DNA of 64,000 nt from Loxodes magnus (taxonomy: Eukaryota; Ciliophora; Karyorelictea; Loxodida; Loxodidae). The notes below the pieces were generated by a model that was not told the origin of the DNA, made no database searches, and saw nothing but the letters and a program-made list of their open reading frames with translations. The stretch spans positions 248,001 to 312,000 of the forward strand of contig CAMPDV010000376.1 in assembly GCA_946699065.1 (NCBI GenBank). Direction: 5' to 3'. This document shows, one piece after another, positions 25,481-39,574 of this stretch (within the stretch, counting starts at the first letter, position 1; every line of letters begins with the position of its first letter). The translations under genes and the position numbers were made by a program.

Positions 25481-28400
25481 AAAAAAAATTAATAATAAAT
25501 TTATATTAAATTCCTAGTCTTAAAATTAAGATTTTATAATTTATTTAATTTAAAAAGTTATTTAAGGATCATAATATTGTTAAATTTAGTTAAATATTTT
25601 ATAATGTTTAACTAATAAAAATAGCAATATATTTTTCTTAAGCAATTTTAAAGTTAGAGTGCATAAAGCTTATTTATTTTCATTATATTTTAGATTAATA
25701 GAAATCGATTATTTTCATAAATAAATTAAAAATTTGGTTAAAGATATTCATATTTCTTGATATTTCATGAGTAATACATTGTCTTAAATAGTTTAATAAT
25801 TATTTCTCAATTTTTTACTTTTCATAGTTAATAAATAGCTCTATAAATTAAAAGCTTTTTAAATCTTTTTATTAAGTTAATAGGTGATCATTAATTATTG
25901 TTATTTAATCTTAATATTCTTTATTAAGCAAAATAAATGTTCGTTAATTATTAAATTCAATAAATATAATAATTTTAAAAAATCAATAAGAACATAATAT
26001 TCTACTGAGTATTAAGCGTTATACTACGATTTAATTTTAGGTTTTTAAAGAAATTAAATGATTTTTTACATTTCAGAAAATTAAATTTTTTTAAATACAG
26101 GAAGTACACATACAAACTCATATCTAATAGACAACAAATTTAGTATGATATTTTTTCTTAATATATATGCTAAAAGAAATAAAGGAAATAAATAAAATTT
26201 CAATACTTTTGCTAATAAATTAAATAGTGAAAAAAATTAAAGAAGAATAAAAAAAAAAACTACTAAGAACTTAAATTCGCAAATTAAGTGATATGATAAA
26301 ATTAATAAAAATAAGCTAATATATTCCTTTTATTTATTAATTATTAGATAAAATTAATTAAACTAAGAAGAAAATATTTTACAAATATTTTCAGAACCTA
26401 ATATTTAATAAGGAGAAAAGAATATTAATGAAATTAAAAAAAATTATATTAAATTTAATAAAAAGAAGACCAAAACTATATAATGAAGCAATATTCCAAG
26501 CTAACCTAAACATGATACAACCACATTAAAATTACTAAATAGTTTGATTATATCCTTTATTTTTTATCTAAAATCCTTAAGAGATATGAGTTTATTTAAT
26601 TAGATTCTATTTTTGTTATTAATAAACTAAATCATTGAAGCTTTTTATGATTACTTAAAATAAAGCTGTTTTACAAGCAAATTAATTGACTAAAATAAAA
26701 ATAAAAAACTAGTAATCTTCTTCAATTATAAATTATTTTGAATAAATAAAGGATTAATTTAGATTTAAGAATGGAATGCTTATTTTTTTAATTTATTTAT
26801 TTTAATCTTTAAATGAAGAAGCTCTAGCAGTCCATTTATTCAAATATACACTTATATACAAAAAAAATTAAATTGATTTAAGTTAAAAACTATAAGAATA
26901 ATTTATTTTTTGTCATAACAAGTTTTTATTTGCTTAGCTATATAAAATTATTAATTAAATATAAGGATTTTTTAAAGTAGGAATAATAGTAAATATAAAG
27001 CTTAATAGACTTTGATGAAATAAATAAAATATATAAATATGCTAATAATAATCTCTTTAGCTTTGAGATTTAAATATCTTGTCTTTTAAATACATTTAAG
27101 TAATAAGATAGAATATTTACTTTTAAGAAGATTTAATACTAATAAAGTTAGTAAACTAAAGAAAGCCACATGTAAATAATAATAATAGACTTTTAATTAA
27201 TAAATCTATCTTAAATATATTTAAGATATTCACAATAAATTAATATTTTAGATATTTGGGACCAAAAAGCTAGAATTATACTTAGCTATTAAATCAAATC
27301 ATAAAAATAATTTTTTAACTAAAAATTATAACTATATATCATTACTGCTCCTATAAAAAAGATAAAAAACCAATTTAATTAAAAATATAAAAGCATAGAG
27401 TTAATCTATTAAATCAAAGGAAATGAAATAATTTATCTTCTAAAATATAACTTTAAGTAAGTTAATTATCGTATAAGCATAAAATAAATTCCTTTTTATT
27501 CTCTCATTTATTAAGTTTACAAAATAGTTGTATATTATTATTCTCATATTAAAAGCCTATAAACATTGTTAATAAATAAAGGGCAGAATAAGAATTTTTA
27601 AGCATTGGAATTAGTTAATTTTGAAAAACGAATACTAAAGCTCTAAATTTTTACCTCTGTAGTTAACTATGTATCTTTTATTTTTAGATTCTAAAAGGTT
27701 TTTTCTACCTATGTCTAAAATATTTTAAACAAATATCTAAATACTTTTATCTTCTTAAACATACAACTCTATAGTCTCTTAAATTAAATATATTTAGCAT
27801 TAAAACTAAAAAGATAAATTAATTTTTTCTATTTAATACACTAAATATTAAAACTCTAAAATATAAATAAATTTAATTAAAAACTTTATACAAATAACTA
27901 GCATTCAATTTCAATCATCTGCCAATACTATTTCATTATACCATTTTTATCTTATAATAGCCTGTATGTATATAATATTTAAGATAAAGATAGAAAACTT
28001 TATTTTTAGAATTTAAATAATAATTTGAACATCAATTAAAAAATACATAAAGGTTAAGTCAAAATAAATACATTTCCCAAGAACTTAGCCCCTTTTATAA
28101 GATGAGCTAAAATTAAAAGTTTAAAGGATTAAATTCTAAATAACTTATTACAGTTCTTTAAAATTTCCATTTGCAAGTTCCTATAATTAACTATTGTTAT
28201 AGATTATTATATGAAAATAATTAATGGAAAATTATTATGATAACTTAATGAATGAGAATCTAAAATTAACTTTAAAAAATAAAATATAAGAAAATTGAAT
28301 AAACAAGCTTTATGCTTTTTTAAGGTTTTATTTATTTTATAAGCATTTAGTATAATTATTAAGGAAAGAAAGTTGTAGATAAAGAGTATATTAATGATAT

Positions 28401-31400
28401 CATTATTAGGTCCATTTAAATACACTCAAAGGATTCATTTTTATAAAAGTTATTTATTAATTAAAAAGCATAAAAATTAGAAAAATTATTATTAAATTTA
28501 TCTTAAGACAAAGTAAATCTTCTCATAAGATATAAAATATTATAAATATCATAACAATTTTTGTTTATTTAGGAAACAAACAAATTCTAAAATTAAAATC
28601 AACTTAAAGATTGTATAAAACTTATATATCCTAAATAAAGATTTATTAAAAATAAGCATTATTAATTTAGATAAACAACCAACATAAAGTTTTTAACTAA
28701 AATTGGCAATAAAATATCTATAAGCAACTTTTCTTAAATTAATTAATTACAATCTTATTTCTTTAAGATTATAAATTAAATCATAACCCCTTTTATAAAA
28801 ATTTGGAATTTTGGTTTAAATTAATCTTTTTTAGTATTTTCGCGTAAAAAATGTTTTTTAGTAATAAACAAATAATAATAAATTCATGGAATTTCATTGT
28901 AAGGTCAATATATAAAGAAATTATTAATTTTTTCTGAAGCTTTCCTATTAAAGTTAATATAATTTTTAATAATTTAAAAGACTAAAATAAAGATAAACAA
29001 TTAAAGTAGATATAATGGACTTATGGAAAAAAGATAAAAAGCATACAAAATTATAATATAAAAGAAATGTAAAAGTAGCTTAATAATAATAGGAGAAATA
29101 AATTATGCTATATTAATAAAAGGAAATACTAGCAACATGATTTATTTATTTTATAATCTTTTTTTATTATTTCCACACTCTTAGTTTAAAATTTAAGTAC
29201 TTTAAATTTAATAAAAACATTATACATAATAAATATAATTTCTTTTATACACTGACTACATAATATTCTTTAATTAAATTAAAAAGGAAAATAATTATAT
29301 TTACCCATATATTAAAGGTTAATTCTAATTTAAAGGCTTAAATTATAAAGGCGTATAAAAGAACAAAGTATATTCGCTTAAGAATTTTATTTTAGAATGT
29401 TTTATTAGAAATGATACAGCCATATAATTAATAATTTTTAAGTTATTAATTAATTATTAAGATTCAACTAAACTTCAATGTCCTTTTAATTCTGAAAACT
29501 TAATGGAATAAATAAAGAACTATCATTATATATATTTATTGCTTTTTTATTTTCTTATATTTCTAATTTTGTTCGAGTAATATTTTTCAGAATATTATCA
29601 AGAAAAGAATAACTAAAAAAAGAAAAAGTATTTTGATGCTTACTATTATAAATATTGTGAGATAGAGAAGTTTTAAAGAAAATTTTATTAAAAATAAAAT
29701 CAACTGAATATTTTTAAAGCTTTTTTTCATATAGCTCTCTCTTAATGCACTAATAGACAAAAATAAATAATTATTTCGCTACTAATTATAGATTAATAAT
29801 TAAGGACTTAAAAACCCTAATAAATCTTTTTAATATTTATTTAAAATTTAAAAGCATTAATATTTCCAACCATTCAAGCTAGTTTAAAGAACTCTAGCTC
29901 ATTCAGCAAATTTAATAAAATTTAAATTAATTATATAATTTTAAAAGCTATTAACCAAATGAATTAGCAGTCTAGAAATCCTTATATTTTTATTTTAAAT
30001 GTCTAAAAGAACTAAGATATTCATAATAAATAAGGATAAATTTATTACTTATGCTTTATGAAAGAACTGCAAAAATTCTGATTTTTTCTATTTCCTTTAC
30101 ATAAAAACTCATTATCTATGTTTATTTTATCTTTGTTCTGTTTAATATTTAATATTTTGATTTCATGAATATAAATTTTACATGTTGATATAAATTAATT
30201 TTTAGCTTCAAATATTCAAAGAAAATTCTGATTTTCGAAATGGATTTTAAGTTAAGATAATTCTTTTTATATCTATAAAGAAGCAAATTTATTTATTTTT
30301 AGGTGCTATATATATTTAAACTAAATACATTTATATTAGTGTATGTGATGTATAAGCAGTTTTATTTATTTAACATAAAGAAGCAATGCTCTCTTGAAAA
30401 ATTATGACAAGGAACTTATAATTATTATTCAGTATACAATTATTAAACTTATTATATATAATGATGCTAATATTATGATTATGATTATGATTATATCAAT
30501 AAAAAATCATTATTCACAACTCTTAACAGAACTAAAATAAGCCTAAGTTAAATAAAGAGATTTTAGTATTTTTATTTATTAATTTGCTTTTAATTTCTTT
30601 ATATTAAATTATAATGCTTAAGTTTAGAATAAACAAGCCTTTCTAATATTTTTGTCTTAACTTTAATAATAAATAAATTATTATGCATCTTTTCTTAAAT
30701 CTGCTATATTTATTAATTACAGCAAAATTTATTTTTAAAATCCTTAACTTTATAGTTCATATTTGCTTTAAATTTTTTCAAAACTAAAATAATTAAATTT
30801 ATTAAGAAATATCTTTTTTTTAATTTTATGAAGCATATTTAGATTAGATTAGTTAGTTTAGGGACTAGAATCATTATTTTATTTAACATTTTTATCTTTT
30901 TGGATATAAAATTATTTAAAGCCAAAACTATATCAGATATTGGCAATTATTATAACCTAATTTTTATAAGATTTGTTTTCCTTTATTAATTATCCATTTA
31001 TAAATTTATATCTCTTCTTCCTTTCATTTATTCGACAATGTCAAATCCTGTGTTATTTTGTAATTCTCTTTGAGTTTTAGTTAGTTGGAAGTATTTCATT
31101 ATTTATATTATATTTAGGCCCTTTTACTCTCTATTAGACTTAAAATTTCATAATTCTTAAATAATAATTGACTCTATCTTTTGACTTACTAGCTTAATTT
31201 TATCACCATATAATTCTAAGTAGTTTATATATCTGAGTCCTATAACGTATTTTTGAGGAGGTATAAAAATAAAAACATAATAATAATTTTAAATTGAGAT
31301 AGCCATTTATCTTTATTACATAAATTTGAAAAATATCGTATTTTAGAAACCTTTTATCTTCTAAAATATAAAAAAGAAAAATAATTAAATCAAAATAAAA

Positions 31401-34400
31401 ATTTATTAGATATAAGTTTAATAATGTTTCTATATTTATAATTTGTTTTCACATATTGTTCCAATTGTTTTCGACTTTAAAACCCAAATATAATGATTCT
31501 TAAATAAAAGAACCTTAAAAAATTTAAAGTTTAAATAAAAAAAAAATTTTGAATTATTTTATTTTGAATTATCTTTTATTTTTTCTATGAAAATTGTAAG
31601 AAATCGGAAGAGCATTATCTTTTCTGCTTTTAATTATTTACCTGAATTATATGAGCATTAATCCTTTATTATTTTATAAACTTAAATTAAGAAATTTATT
31701 TTAAATGTGTAACTAAGTTTTAGATAAAAATGCTCTTTTATAATTTTTAGATATTTTTATTTGGTAAATTTTATTATATCAATTGATGAATTTAATTAAA
31801 AGATTTGGTAGTATTTATTTCTACTAAAATTTAAATTCAGCAAGCTATTTTTATTTAATTGTCTCATTTATCTAGAAATTATTATACAATTAATAAAGCT
31901 CCAAAACTTTTTAAATATGATCATCATTTTAAATTAATGCAGAGATCAATTAAATTTTTTATTTAAGTAGTTCTCCTGATTGCTAAGAATTTTCATCTTG
32001 GTCGTCTATCTCTTCTAAATTTTTCTTCTTATATAGTCCTTTTTGTATAAATATATTTTGAAATTTTTTTTCATATAACTTAATTTTTTATTTATGAAGA
32101 TCATTTTAAAATTTATGGAGATAATATAACTTCTAAAATTATTATTTTTTAATTTTAATTCGTATAATTTTTTTATTTAGCATAAAAAAGAAATGTTTCA
32201 ACTTTATTAAATTTTATCATTTTTTATTTTTAGCTATAAATCCTTAATTTATTACATGCTATCAAACTAAAAAATACAATTTTCATAATTTTTATTTAAT
32301 TTTACCTATATTTTTTATAATTTTTAACTAAATAAATAAAAAACTCTTAAAATGTATATAATTAACAAGGAATAGATAAGCATTACTTTATATTATTTTT
32401 CTTTTATAATATTTATTATTTTCTTTATTTTTTGTTAGTTATTATTTTATCTCTTATTTTTAATTTATAGTCATTATAGTATCTAATTTTCTCGTCTATT
32501 TTATAAAATTTTAGTAACTATAGATAGAATTTTATTATGAAATTTACTTTTTAATTATGTTTTACTCTAATTTTAGATAATTTAAAGAAGTGTAAATTTA
32601 AAAATAAATTTTATACTTTATTAAACATTTATTAGACACTATTAAAACATAGTAGACTTCTATCTCACTTGATAAATTTTCTACATCGATTCTCAACAAT
32701 GAAAGCTATCTGCCATCTAAATAAAAGAATAAGCAAATCTATCTCCTATTTTAATTCCTGTTATGTTGTATCCTAATTATTCCTCCAATTATAATAAAAG
32801 GCTTTGAGGTACTATAAAATTTAGTCTATAACAGGAATTTTGGTGTAGCTTATTTCATTTATCATTCTGTATGTTAATTTCCTTCTATCTGTAAATTTTT
32901 TATTTTACATCTATGAATAAACGGATGTTTTGGTTATTTTTATTAGTTTTAATATAAGCAGGAAATTATAAAAGAAAAATTAAGAATATTATTATAATTT
33001 ATTATTTTATTTATATTAATTAAAAACTTAGATATTCTAAATTTTAATAATTTCTTTATCTAAAAAAAAATCTAAAAAATTAGGTAAAATTCGCTCTTAA
33101 AAGCCTTTAATTAGAAATAAATAAAAAAAGAGAATTTGATTAATTTATTTTATATAAAGACAATATAATCTGTGATTCTAAGCTTTTCTTAATTTATCTA
33201 ATTGGATTGACTAATTTTAGTTTAAATTTAAGATCTTGATTTATTTAAAAAATTAATGTATTTAGAAAATAAATTAATATAATTATAAATAATTTTATAA
33301 ATCAATAATTTCTTAAGAGTTTATAAAAGGACTAAAATTTGGATTTAATTATAAATAAAAATTTTAAAGATTTATGAAGCTTTATGATTTTTTTGATTTA
33401 TATTTAAAAATTTTTCACTTTAACATTATTAAAATTTTATATTGCTGGTAAAAGCAATTAATTTTAAAATATGTGCTCAGAATTTATGCTATAATGAAAT
33501 AATTATATAAAGTAAACAAATTAATAGTTAAAATTACTTTATACTCTTAAATATTGTTCAAAGTAATAAAATGCTAAATGTAAGTTATTTAATATTGTAA
33601 GGTTTTATAATTTTTTTAAGAATAAAAAATAAACTTTTTATTAATTAAAAAAGAGAAGCAATTTTATTAAAAATTGTAACTAAGTGCTATATATGCATTA
33701 TCTTTTAATTTATTATAAAAACTTATAATTAACTGAGTAACTAACACTAAAAAAAATAAAAGTTATATAAGTTTAGCATTTTCATTAAAAAATATTTTGG
33801 TATTTTAAATTCACGTCAATGTTTGATTTAAAGGCTTAATAAATAAAAACTAATTTTAAACATAAACTAATATACAAAGACTAAGTTAACTCTAAAATTA
33901 AAATCATTTTATTTATTTAATTATGTTTAAGCATTTCCAATTCTTTATTAAAAATGTTTACTAATATTAACTTAATAAAATAATCCTTATCTCGTAACTT
34001 AACACTTGCTAATTTAAAAATTAAAATAAAATCTTAAAAATGTAAAATTAATAGCAGTTATTAAGATTATAGATGCTTATAAATAAATTTATTTTATAAT
34101 TATATTTATTTAAAAAAATTAAAATAAATAAACTTTTATTTTACTTGAGAAAAGTAAAAAAATATATTTCTATAATGCAACTCTCATTATTTTTAACTTT
34201 ATTCTATAATCTTAATTTATTTTATTATTTAAATGAAAATAAAATTTATTAAATTTCTTAACTTTAAATAAAATGTAATAAAAATAGATAAGCTATTTAA
34301 AAAGTCTATTTAAATAACTATATTAGCAATATAATATAATTAATTTAATAAAGGTATAAAAAAGGTATAAGTATAATTATTAAATCTTAGAATTTAGTTA

Positions 34401-34904
34401 ATAAAATATTTAGAATAAACTAGTGAATATATAAGCTAATATTTTAATTATTTAAACATTTACTTTTTATTATTTATGCATAAATAATAACTTTAAAATT
34501 TATTAGATTAAAGAACATTAATTATTATTTTAGGATGATAGAAGGAATATTAATTAGAAAATTAAAAAATAAGTTTATTAAGATTATTCAATTAGTGATA
34601 TTATAAGAGTATTAAATGATTGGTATTTTAAATTAATATAAAGTTAAGATAAAATAACTAATAAAGATAACTAAGTTTATGAGGAATATCTAATTACTTT
34701 AGCTTAAACTATAAATAGATAAATTTTGGTAGTTAGTTTTTATCTTTATAAGAATAGTTTAAATGCTTATACATTTAAAGTATAACTATTTAATTTAGTT
34801 TTATTTAATTTAAAACTTTAGTTTAAATTAATTATTTTATTTAATTTAAATAATCTAAAATTAGAATATTAAAAACTTAAAACAGCTTGTAGATTAATGG
34901 TAGT
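25481..34904. other. AT-rich desert
   Basis: About 9.4 kb of very AT-rich DNA, mostly featureless. A short ATTATG microsatellite lies near 30470-30495. Two small islands with better composition, about 30965-31262 and 32640-32880, read as protein on the minus strand, the second with LEEQLGYNITGIKIGDRFAY. I could not find matched starts and stops and do not call genes there. Confidence 0.5.
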
Positions 34905-35342
34905 ATGTATGAAGAAGATTAGTTTGTCATTGACAAAATGAAACTTCGCAACTTCTATTATAGATGGACTAAAATAGCTAGACATCTCAATAAGAATATA
35001 CACTAAGGAGAAATTATAAAGACAGAAAAACAAATAAAGCGAAGATGATTATATGTACTTAAACCATTATTAGCCGATGAATGGAATAGAAATTAAGCAA
35101 TGCTTTTTGTTAAAATATCATAGAAGTATTATCATTCAAGTCGTAGATATTGGATCAAACTAAAGAAAGAGTTAAAGCCTTATTCTTACAAAATGTTAAA
35201 GTATAAATATAAATAATATCAGACAATGGGAGAAGCTAAATTCATAATTAGTCATAAGACTGTTGAAATAAAGAAAGAAGTAGTTTCAGACTATGTCGAT
35301 TGTGTGAGTATGTTGTGCAAACAACTAGAAAATTTAGTATGA
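34905..35342 (+). CDS. small Myb/SANT-like DNA-binding protein
   Basis: A 145-codon frame from ATG 34905-34907 to TGA 35340-35342. Residues about 2-55 fit a Myb repeat: an EED start, then YRWTKIARHL, then KTEKQIKRR-W-LYVLKPLLA. A second repeat follows with DEWNRNQAMLF...YWIKLKKELKP...MLKYKYKQY. The conserved Trp after KRR is encoded by TGA. Two-repeat Myb proteins bind DNA in the nucleus, usually as transcription factors. It sits alone in an AT-rich desert. Assignment rests on the spaced Trp/aromatic and helix-turn-helix pattern. Confidence 0.6.
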
Positions 35343-36029
35343 AAATTTTTTGTTTAATTGAATTTAAAGTATTCAGTAATTTAGCTGCAAAATATTAATT
35401 AAATAAAAGCTCAAAATTCAGTAACTAATAAATAATATCTAATTGAAATAGGAATTACTATTATTTTAGCACTAAAATCTAATTATTACTTAAAAATATT
35501 CTAGTAAATCTTCATTCAAAAATTTTAATTATAATTATAAAAAAGGCAAATGAACATATTCAATCTAACAAATATGAAACATTTTAAAGAGATTTAATAA
35601 TTAGTAAAATAAATTATAAAGTTAATAATATAAATCTCAATTATCTAAAAAATAAATTATTTCATTTTCATCTTTAAACTAATATTTTATGATATAAGTA
35701 TACTGGAAATTTATTTCATGCATTATATCAAATTTGATGAAACATATTTTATATAAATTTTAGAAAAGGATTTTGTGTGATTTAAAGAAGAAATTAAATA
35801 AATGTAATGATTATAATCTTAAAATGCTAAATAGTGCAAATAAAATTTAATACCATTTCATTATTAAATTTAAAAGCTTTTGCTTTCTTAAGTTAAAAAA
35901 GTTTGTATTATGATGCAAATTTAATTTATTACTATGAAATAAATATTTAGTTTGGTAATACCATTCATATTTCATAAATAAAATTAAGTCGTAAATTAAA
36001 ATATTCTTTGTATAAGTCTTTCAAAGATA
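35343..36029. other. AT-rich intergenic stretch
   Basis: No supported feature. Poly(A)- and TTTAAA-rich throughout. Confidence 0.5.
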
Positions 36030-36064
36030 ATAAATAATAAATAAATTTGATTATAGAGCGCGTA
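36030..36064 (-). mobile_element. truncated LINE/SINE 3' tail
   Basis: Plus-strand (AATA)n then TTTGATTATAGAGCGCGTAG: the tail plus only the last 10 or so bases of the shared 3' stem-loop. It abuts the plus-strand ORF1-like frame at a run of A. It looks like the 3' end of an extremely truncated insertion. Confidence 0.6.
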
Positions 36065-36072
36065 GAAAAAAA

Positions 36073-36880
36073 ATGGATTAATCTCTTCGACTCTCAAAAA
36101 ATTAACTTAGAAACCTAAAGAGAAAAGCGGCAAAAGAAATTTAGAAAAAATAATAACAATAGGAGGAGTCAAGCTCTTCTTCAGAAGGTAAAATTATGGT
36201 AGGATAAATAGAGATAAGTTAACCTAAAAACGAAACTAATCAAAAACTTTAAATTTAACTAGATCAAATGTAAAAATTAATTCCAAAGTATGAAGAAATA
36301 GCTTACAACTTAGGCGAAAAAATACGGGAACTAATGAGTAACATAGAAGATTAGAACAACGAATTACTAATACTTAGAAGATAACTTATTTGTAGCAAAT
36401 TAATAACGGAAGAATAACTCTGAACTTAATCATAATAAAATTTTAAATACGACACAAAAATGGAAATAGAAAAAATACCAATAGAATTAAAAACAGAATT
36501 GAATCCAGAAAAAGAAATGATTGCTACAAGTTTCATTAAAAGATTAGAAAATATAGAAAATAAATTATCATAAAAAATAACGAAATAAAGACAATAATAC
36601 AAACTTTGTTGATGTTGCAAATCAAATCAGCATATTTTAAAAAACTGTTGATAATGAAAGAAAATAAACGAATAAGAGCAGAAAAGAACATGGAGACAAC
36701 TCAATAAACTATGAATAACTCCAACAGGGATCTACAAATAAAAGCTTTTTGCAAGACCACTTGAACGGTTACAGTGGTAACCTTTCACTTAATAAAAAGG
36801 TCGTGGATCACACCCACGTTAAAAAAACTGTCCGCAGGAACTGGTTGCAATTCCAGAGAATGCAAAACTCTACTAACTTT
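36073..36880 (+). CDS. ORF1/Gag-like protein with CCHC zinc knuckle
   Basis: From ATG 36073-36075: a basic N terminus, a Gln/Glu/Ser-rich stretch with five Ser in a row, a coiled-coil-like region, then a CX2CX4HX4C knuckle (C-W-CCKSNQHILKNC, 36607-36648) at about residues 179-192. Its first spacer Trp is TGA 36610-36612. A basic tail continues to a TAT/TTA microsatellite near 36880 without a certain stop. The layout matches LINE ORF1 proteins, which bind element RNA. It is flanked on both sides by the LINE 3' end sequence, and lies opposite in orientation to the adjacent reverse transcriptase. Confidence 0.62.
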
Positions 36881-36881
36881 A

Positions 36882-36938
36882 AGTATATTATTATTATTAT
36901 TATAGAGCGCATAGCACCTCGTTGGTGCGCAGCTCTTT
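36882..36938 (-). repeat. LINE 3' terminus: stem-loop and (TAA)n tail
   Basis: Stem-loop at 36904-36938 (plus strand AGAGCGCATAGCACC...GGTGCGCAGCTCT), followed on the minus strand by (ATA)n down to about 36884. It is the same stem-loop as in the SINE copies, with compensating differences in the loop. 3' stem-loops plus short tandem repeats mark non-LTR elements whose reverse transcriptase recognises the RNA 3' end. Confidence 0.8.
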
Positions 36939-36944
36939 AATAAA

Positions 36945-38575
36945 TATTTCAATACATGTCTATTTCTTCAAGTAAGCCTTCAGGTAATAAAAATTCTTCT
37001 CTTATTAGTTCCATATCTTCATCATTTTCTTCTTCAATATCTCCTGTTCTTCTGTCTTCTATCTATCTACGCTTTATTTATTCTTTGTTACAAGCGTCCA
37101 TTTTTTTTTACATACTTTGCTAATTTTCGTTTCTAATTCTTTTCTTCTTAATCAAGCTTTTATAAACTCATAAAAATTATCCTTTTCCTGCTCTATAATA
37201 TTTTCCTATTTCTTTTTTTCATTCAATTTTCTTTTCAAAGTATCCTTTTTTTCTTTTTTCTAATATGTTTTTGATATAATCTTTTATTATCAAGTCAGTT
37301 TTAGCTCTTTTTTACTCTTCTTAGGTTCTAATGAATTTTTCGAATTTTGCCGTACCTCATATTATATCAAATAGTTCCATTCCTTGTCTTTCTACTCCTA
37401 TTGTTCTTAACTTTCTAATACATATTTATCTACTTTCTTTGTATTCTGAGCATTTTTCTATGATATGGCTTTCGTTTTCTCTTGCATCATTACAGAAAAT
37501 GGCATTTGCTTGTCGCAACTAGGTGTCTTTCTTTTAAGCAATCCTGGCTCCCATTACATCTCGTTCTTATTCTAAATATGTAGCATATTTCTTCTTTTCT
37601 ATTTTTATTGTATCTCAGGTAGTTGGGTGGTCCTACTACATATTCATCAAATCATGTTTTTCTATACTGTAGAGTTGTTATCAATTACTCCATTCTTTCT
37701 CTATCTTCTACGTATACTCTATGTTCTCAAATTGCACGATTAATGTTTTTCTTCCCTTGTTGATTATTATTACCATCATCTATAAATATATTTTTGTCTT
37801 CAATTTTTAATTCTAATTTTATTGTCGTGCAGTATTGTTCAAAAATAAAGTTCTCTTCTTTACTTAGGTCGAACATTAATCCAACTACTGTTTTTCCTTA
37901 GTTACCTATTAGTCTGCCTCTTAATCTCAGCGTTTTCTGCCATAGGTAATGTTTAAATTTCATAAACTGCAACTCGTATTCTAGCATCTCATTTTACACT
38001 TAGAAAGGGGCATCTATGATTGCTTGTAAAGATCTTCTCTATATTATTTCTAATTGCTTCATCACTTATTTTCCTACAAATTTTTCACAATATGGTATAA
38101 CTTCTGTCCCATAGCTGAATACTGAGCTTACGAACGTTTTTATCATTATTCCTGCATTATATGGTGTTAATCCCTTATTCATTGTTATTTTACCCAGTAT
38201 TCATGTTTACATCTTTTATGCTGCTTCTAGTCTGTTCTCCATGTGTTTTTCAAAGCTGATGGTCTCTTCTATTATATGCCCTAGGTACTAAAAGACGTTA
38301 CTCTTTCGATTCTTAAATTTCCCACCTCAATAATATTGCCTATATTTTCTAATTTTCTATTTTCTGCTGCTTTTCATATAATTCATTTTGTTTTATCTGC
38401 AATTTCCAGTTTGTATTTTTCTGCCCATGAGGTTAAATTTTTGATTATTTCCTCTAATTATTCTCATTCACTTATTAAGGCTAGTATATAATATTTGTAT
38501 ATTTAACTAAATTTTTCTATATAATTATGTTGCAGAAGAGAAAACATCCTTGAGTGTCTTTAAATAGTTATTATG
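36945..38575 (-). pseudogene. 5'-truncated non-LTR retrotransposon reverse transcriptase (ORF2)
   Basis: The minus strand encodes the distal palm, the thumb and a long C-terminal region. A QGC...LF.NI box is followed by a damaged active-site box, then ALISE...W..KYKLEIADKTK, then VTSFQYLGHII...EKHMENRLEAA and FVSSVFSYGTEV. This series (KTK, F.YLG, then a helix before YG.E) is diagnostic of LINE reverse transcriptases. In-frame TGA at 38374-38376 and 38383-38385 follow KTK. The endonuclease and most of the fingers are absent, and the YADD catalytic box reads as YKYY across a frameshift, so the copy is dead. Its 3' end is the stem-loop above. Confidence 0.8.
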
Positions 38576-39574
38576 GTTGGTTTATCAATTATTTATAGTA
38601 CAAATAAAGTTTATACTTTTAGAAACTCAAAAATAATTATAAAATTGAATTTAGCTATAGTTATATTTTAATATATGAAGAATCATTATAACTTACCTTT
38701 ATTAATTAGCATGAGTATTTATTAATCTTAATGATAAAATAGTTATATTAATATATTCTTATAAATCTATCATTCTTTTTTACTAATACTTTAAAATTTG
38801 CTATTATTACAAAAAATTAATTTTTAGTTAGTGCCTCTAATAAACATTTTAGCTATCTAACTAATTAAATATCTTAATAAACTTAGTTTCATAAGAATAA
38901 ATTTAAATTTAATAACTTAAAGCAATTTACTTTATTATAAAACAACTTAGTATTTCCTTTTTATTATGAAAGGATTATCAAGTATTAAATAATATAATTA
39001 ATATTAAATATCCTAGCTAATTATCTTATATGTTTTTCTTTTTTAAAGGAAATTCTTAATTGATAATAAATCTATTTTATTTTATATTTTTATCCTTTAA
39101 TTTCTTTAAAAGGTTTTGATAAATTAGCTTATTATTTAAGTATATTAAAAGCTTAAAATTTATTATTTTAATGTTTAATTTAATTTTTATAATATAGCAA
39201 TAAGGCTATAATTCAATATCTTTATTATTTATTCTCTTTTATTAATTTAATACTCTAAAATAAGCTTAACTAAAGTTAGTTTTTCATAAATTTGACTGGT
39301 GAAAAATTTAATTTAATATAAAAGCAGCATTCAATTTAACTTTGACTACTAAATAGTAAAATTAAAAAAAATTTCTTTAAAAATAAATTTCTAAATTTAA
39401 GCGAAAAAGTATAGAACTTTACCAAAATATTTTTTCAGCTACTTTTATTTTACCAAATTCATAAAACAATTTTATAGTTTTTTATTGGCTTTCATAAATT
39501 ATATTTCTTAAATAATTTCCACAATTTATATTTAATTCTTTTATATACTTTATACTAATAATGTTCCTTCAATC
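38576..39574. other. AT-rich intergenic stretch
   Basis: Only AT-rich sequence between the LINE and SINE copy B. Nothing supported. Confidence 0.5.

Noticed and set aside
36757-36830. tRNA-like fold in the ORF1 3' region (GGTTACAGTGGTAACC and CGTGGATCACACCCACG)
   Set aside because: Two hairpins are present but no acceptor stem, anticodon arm or proper B box; the segment also stays in the ORF1 frame.
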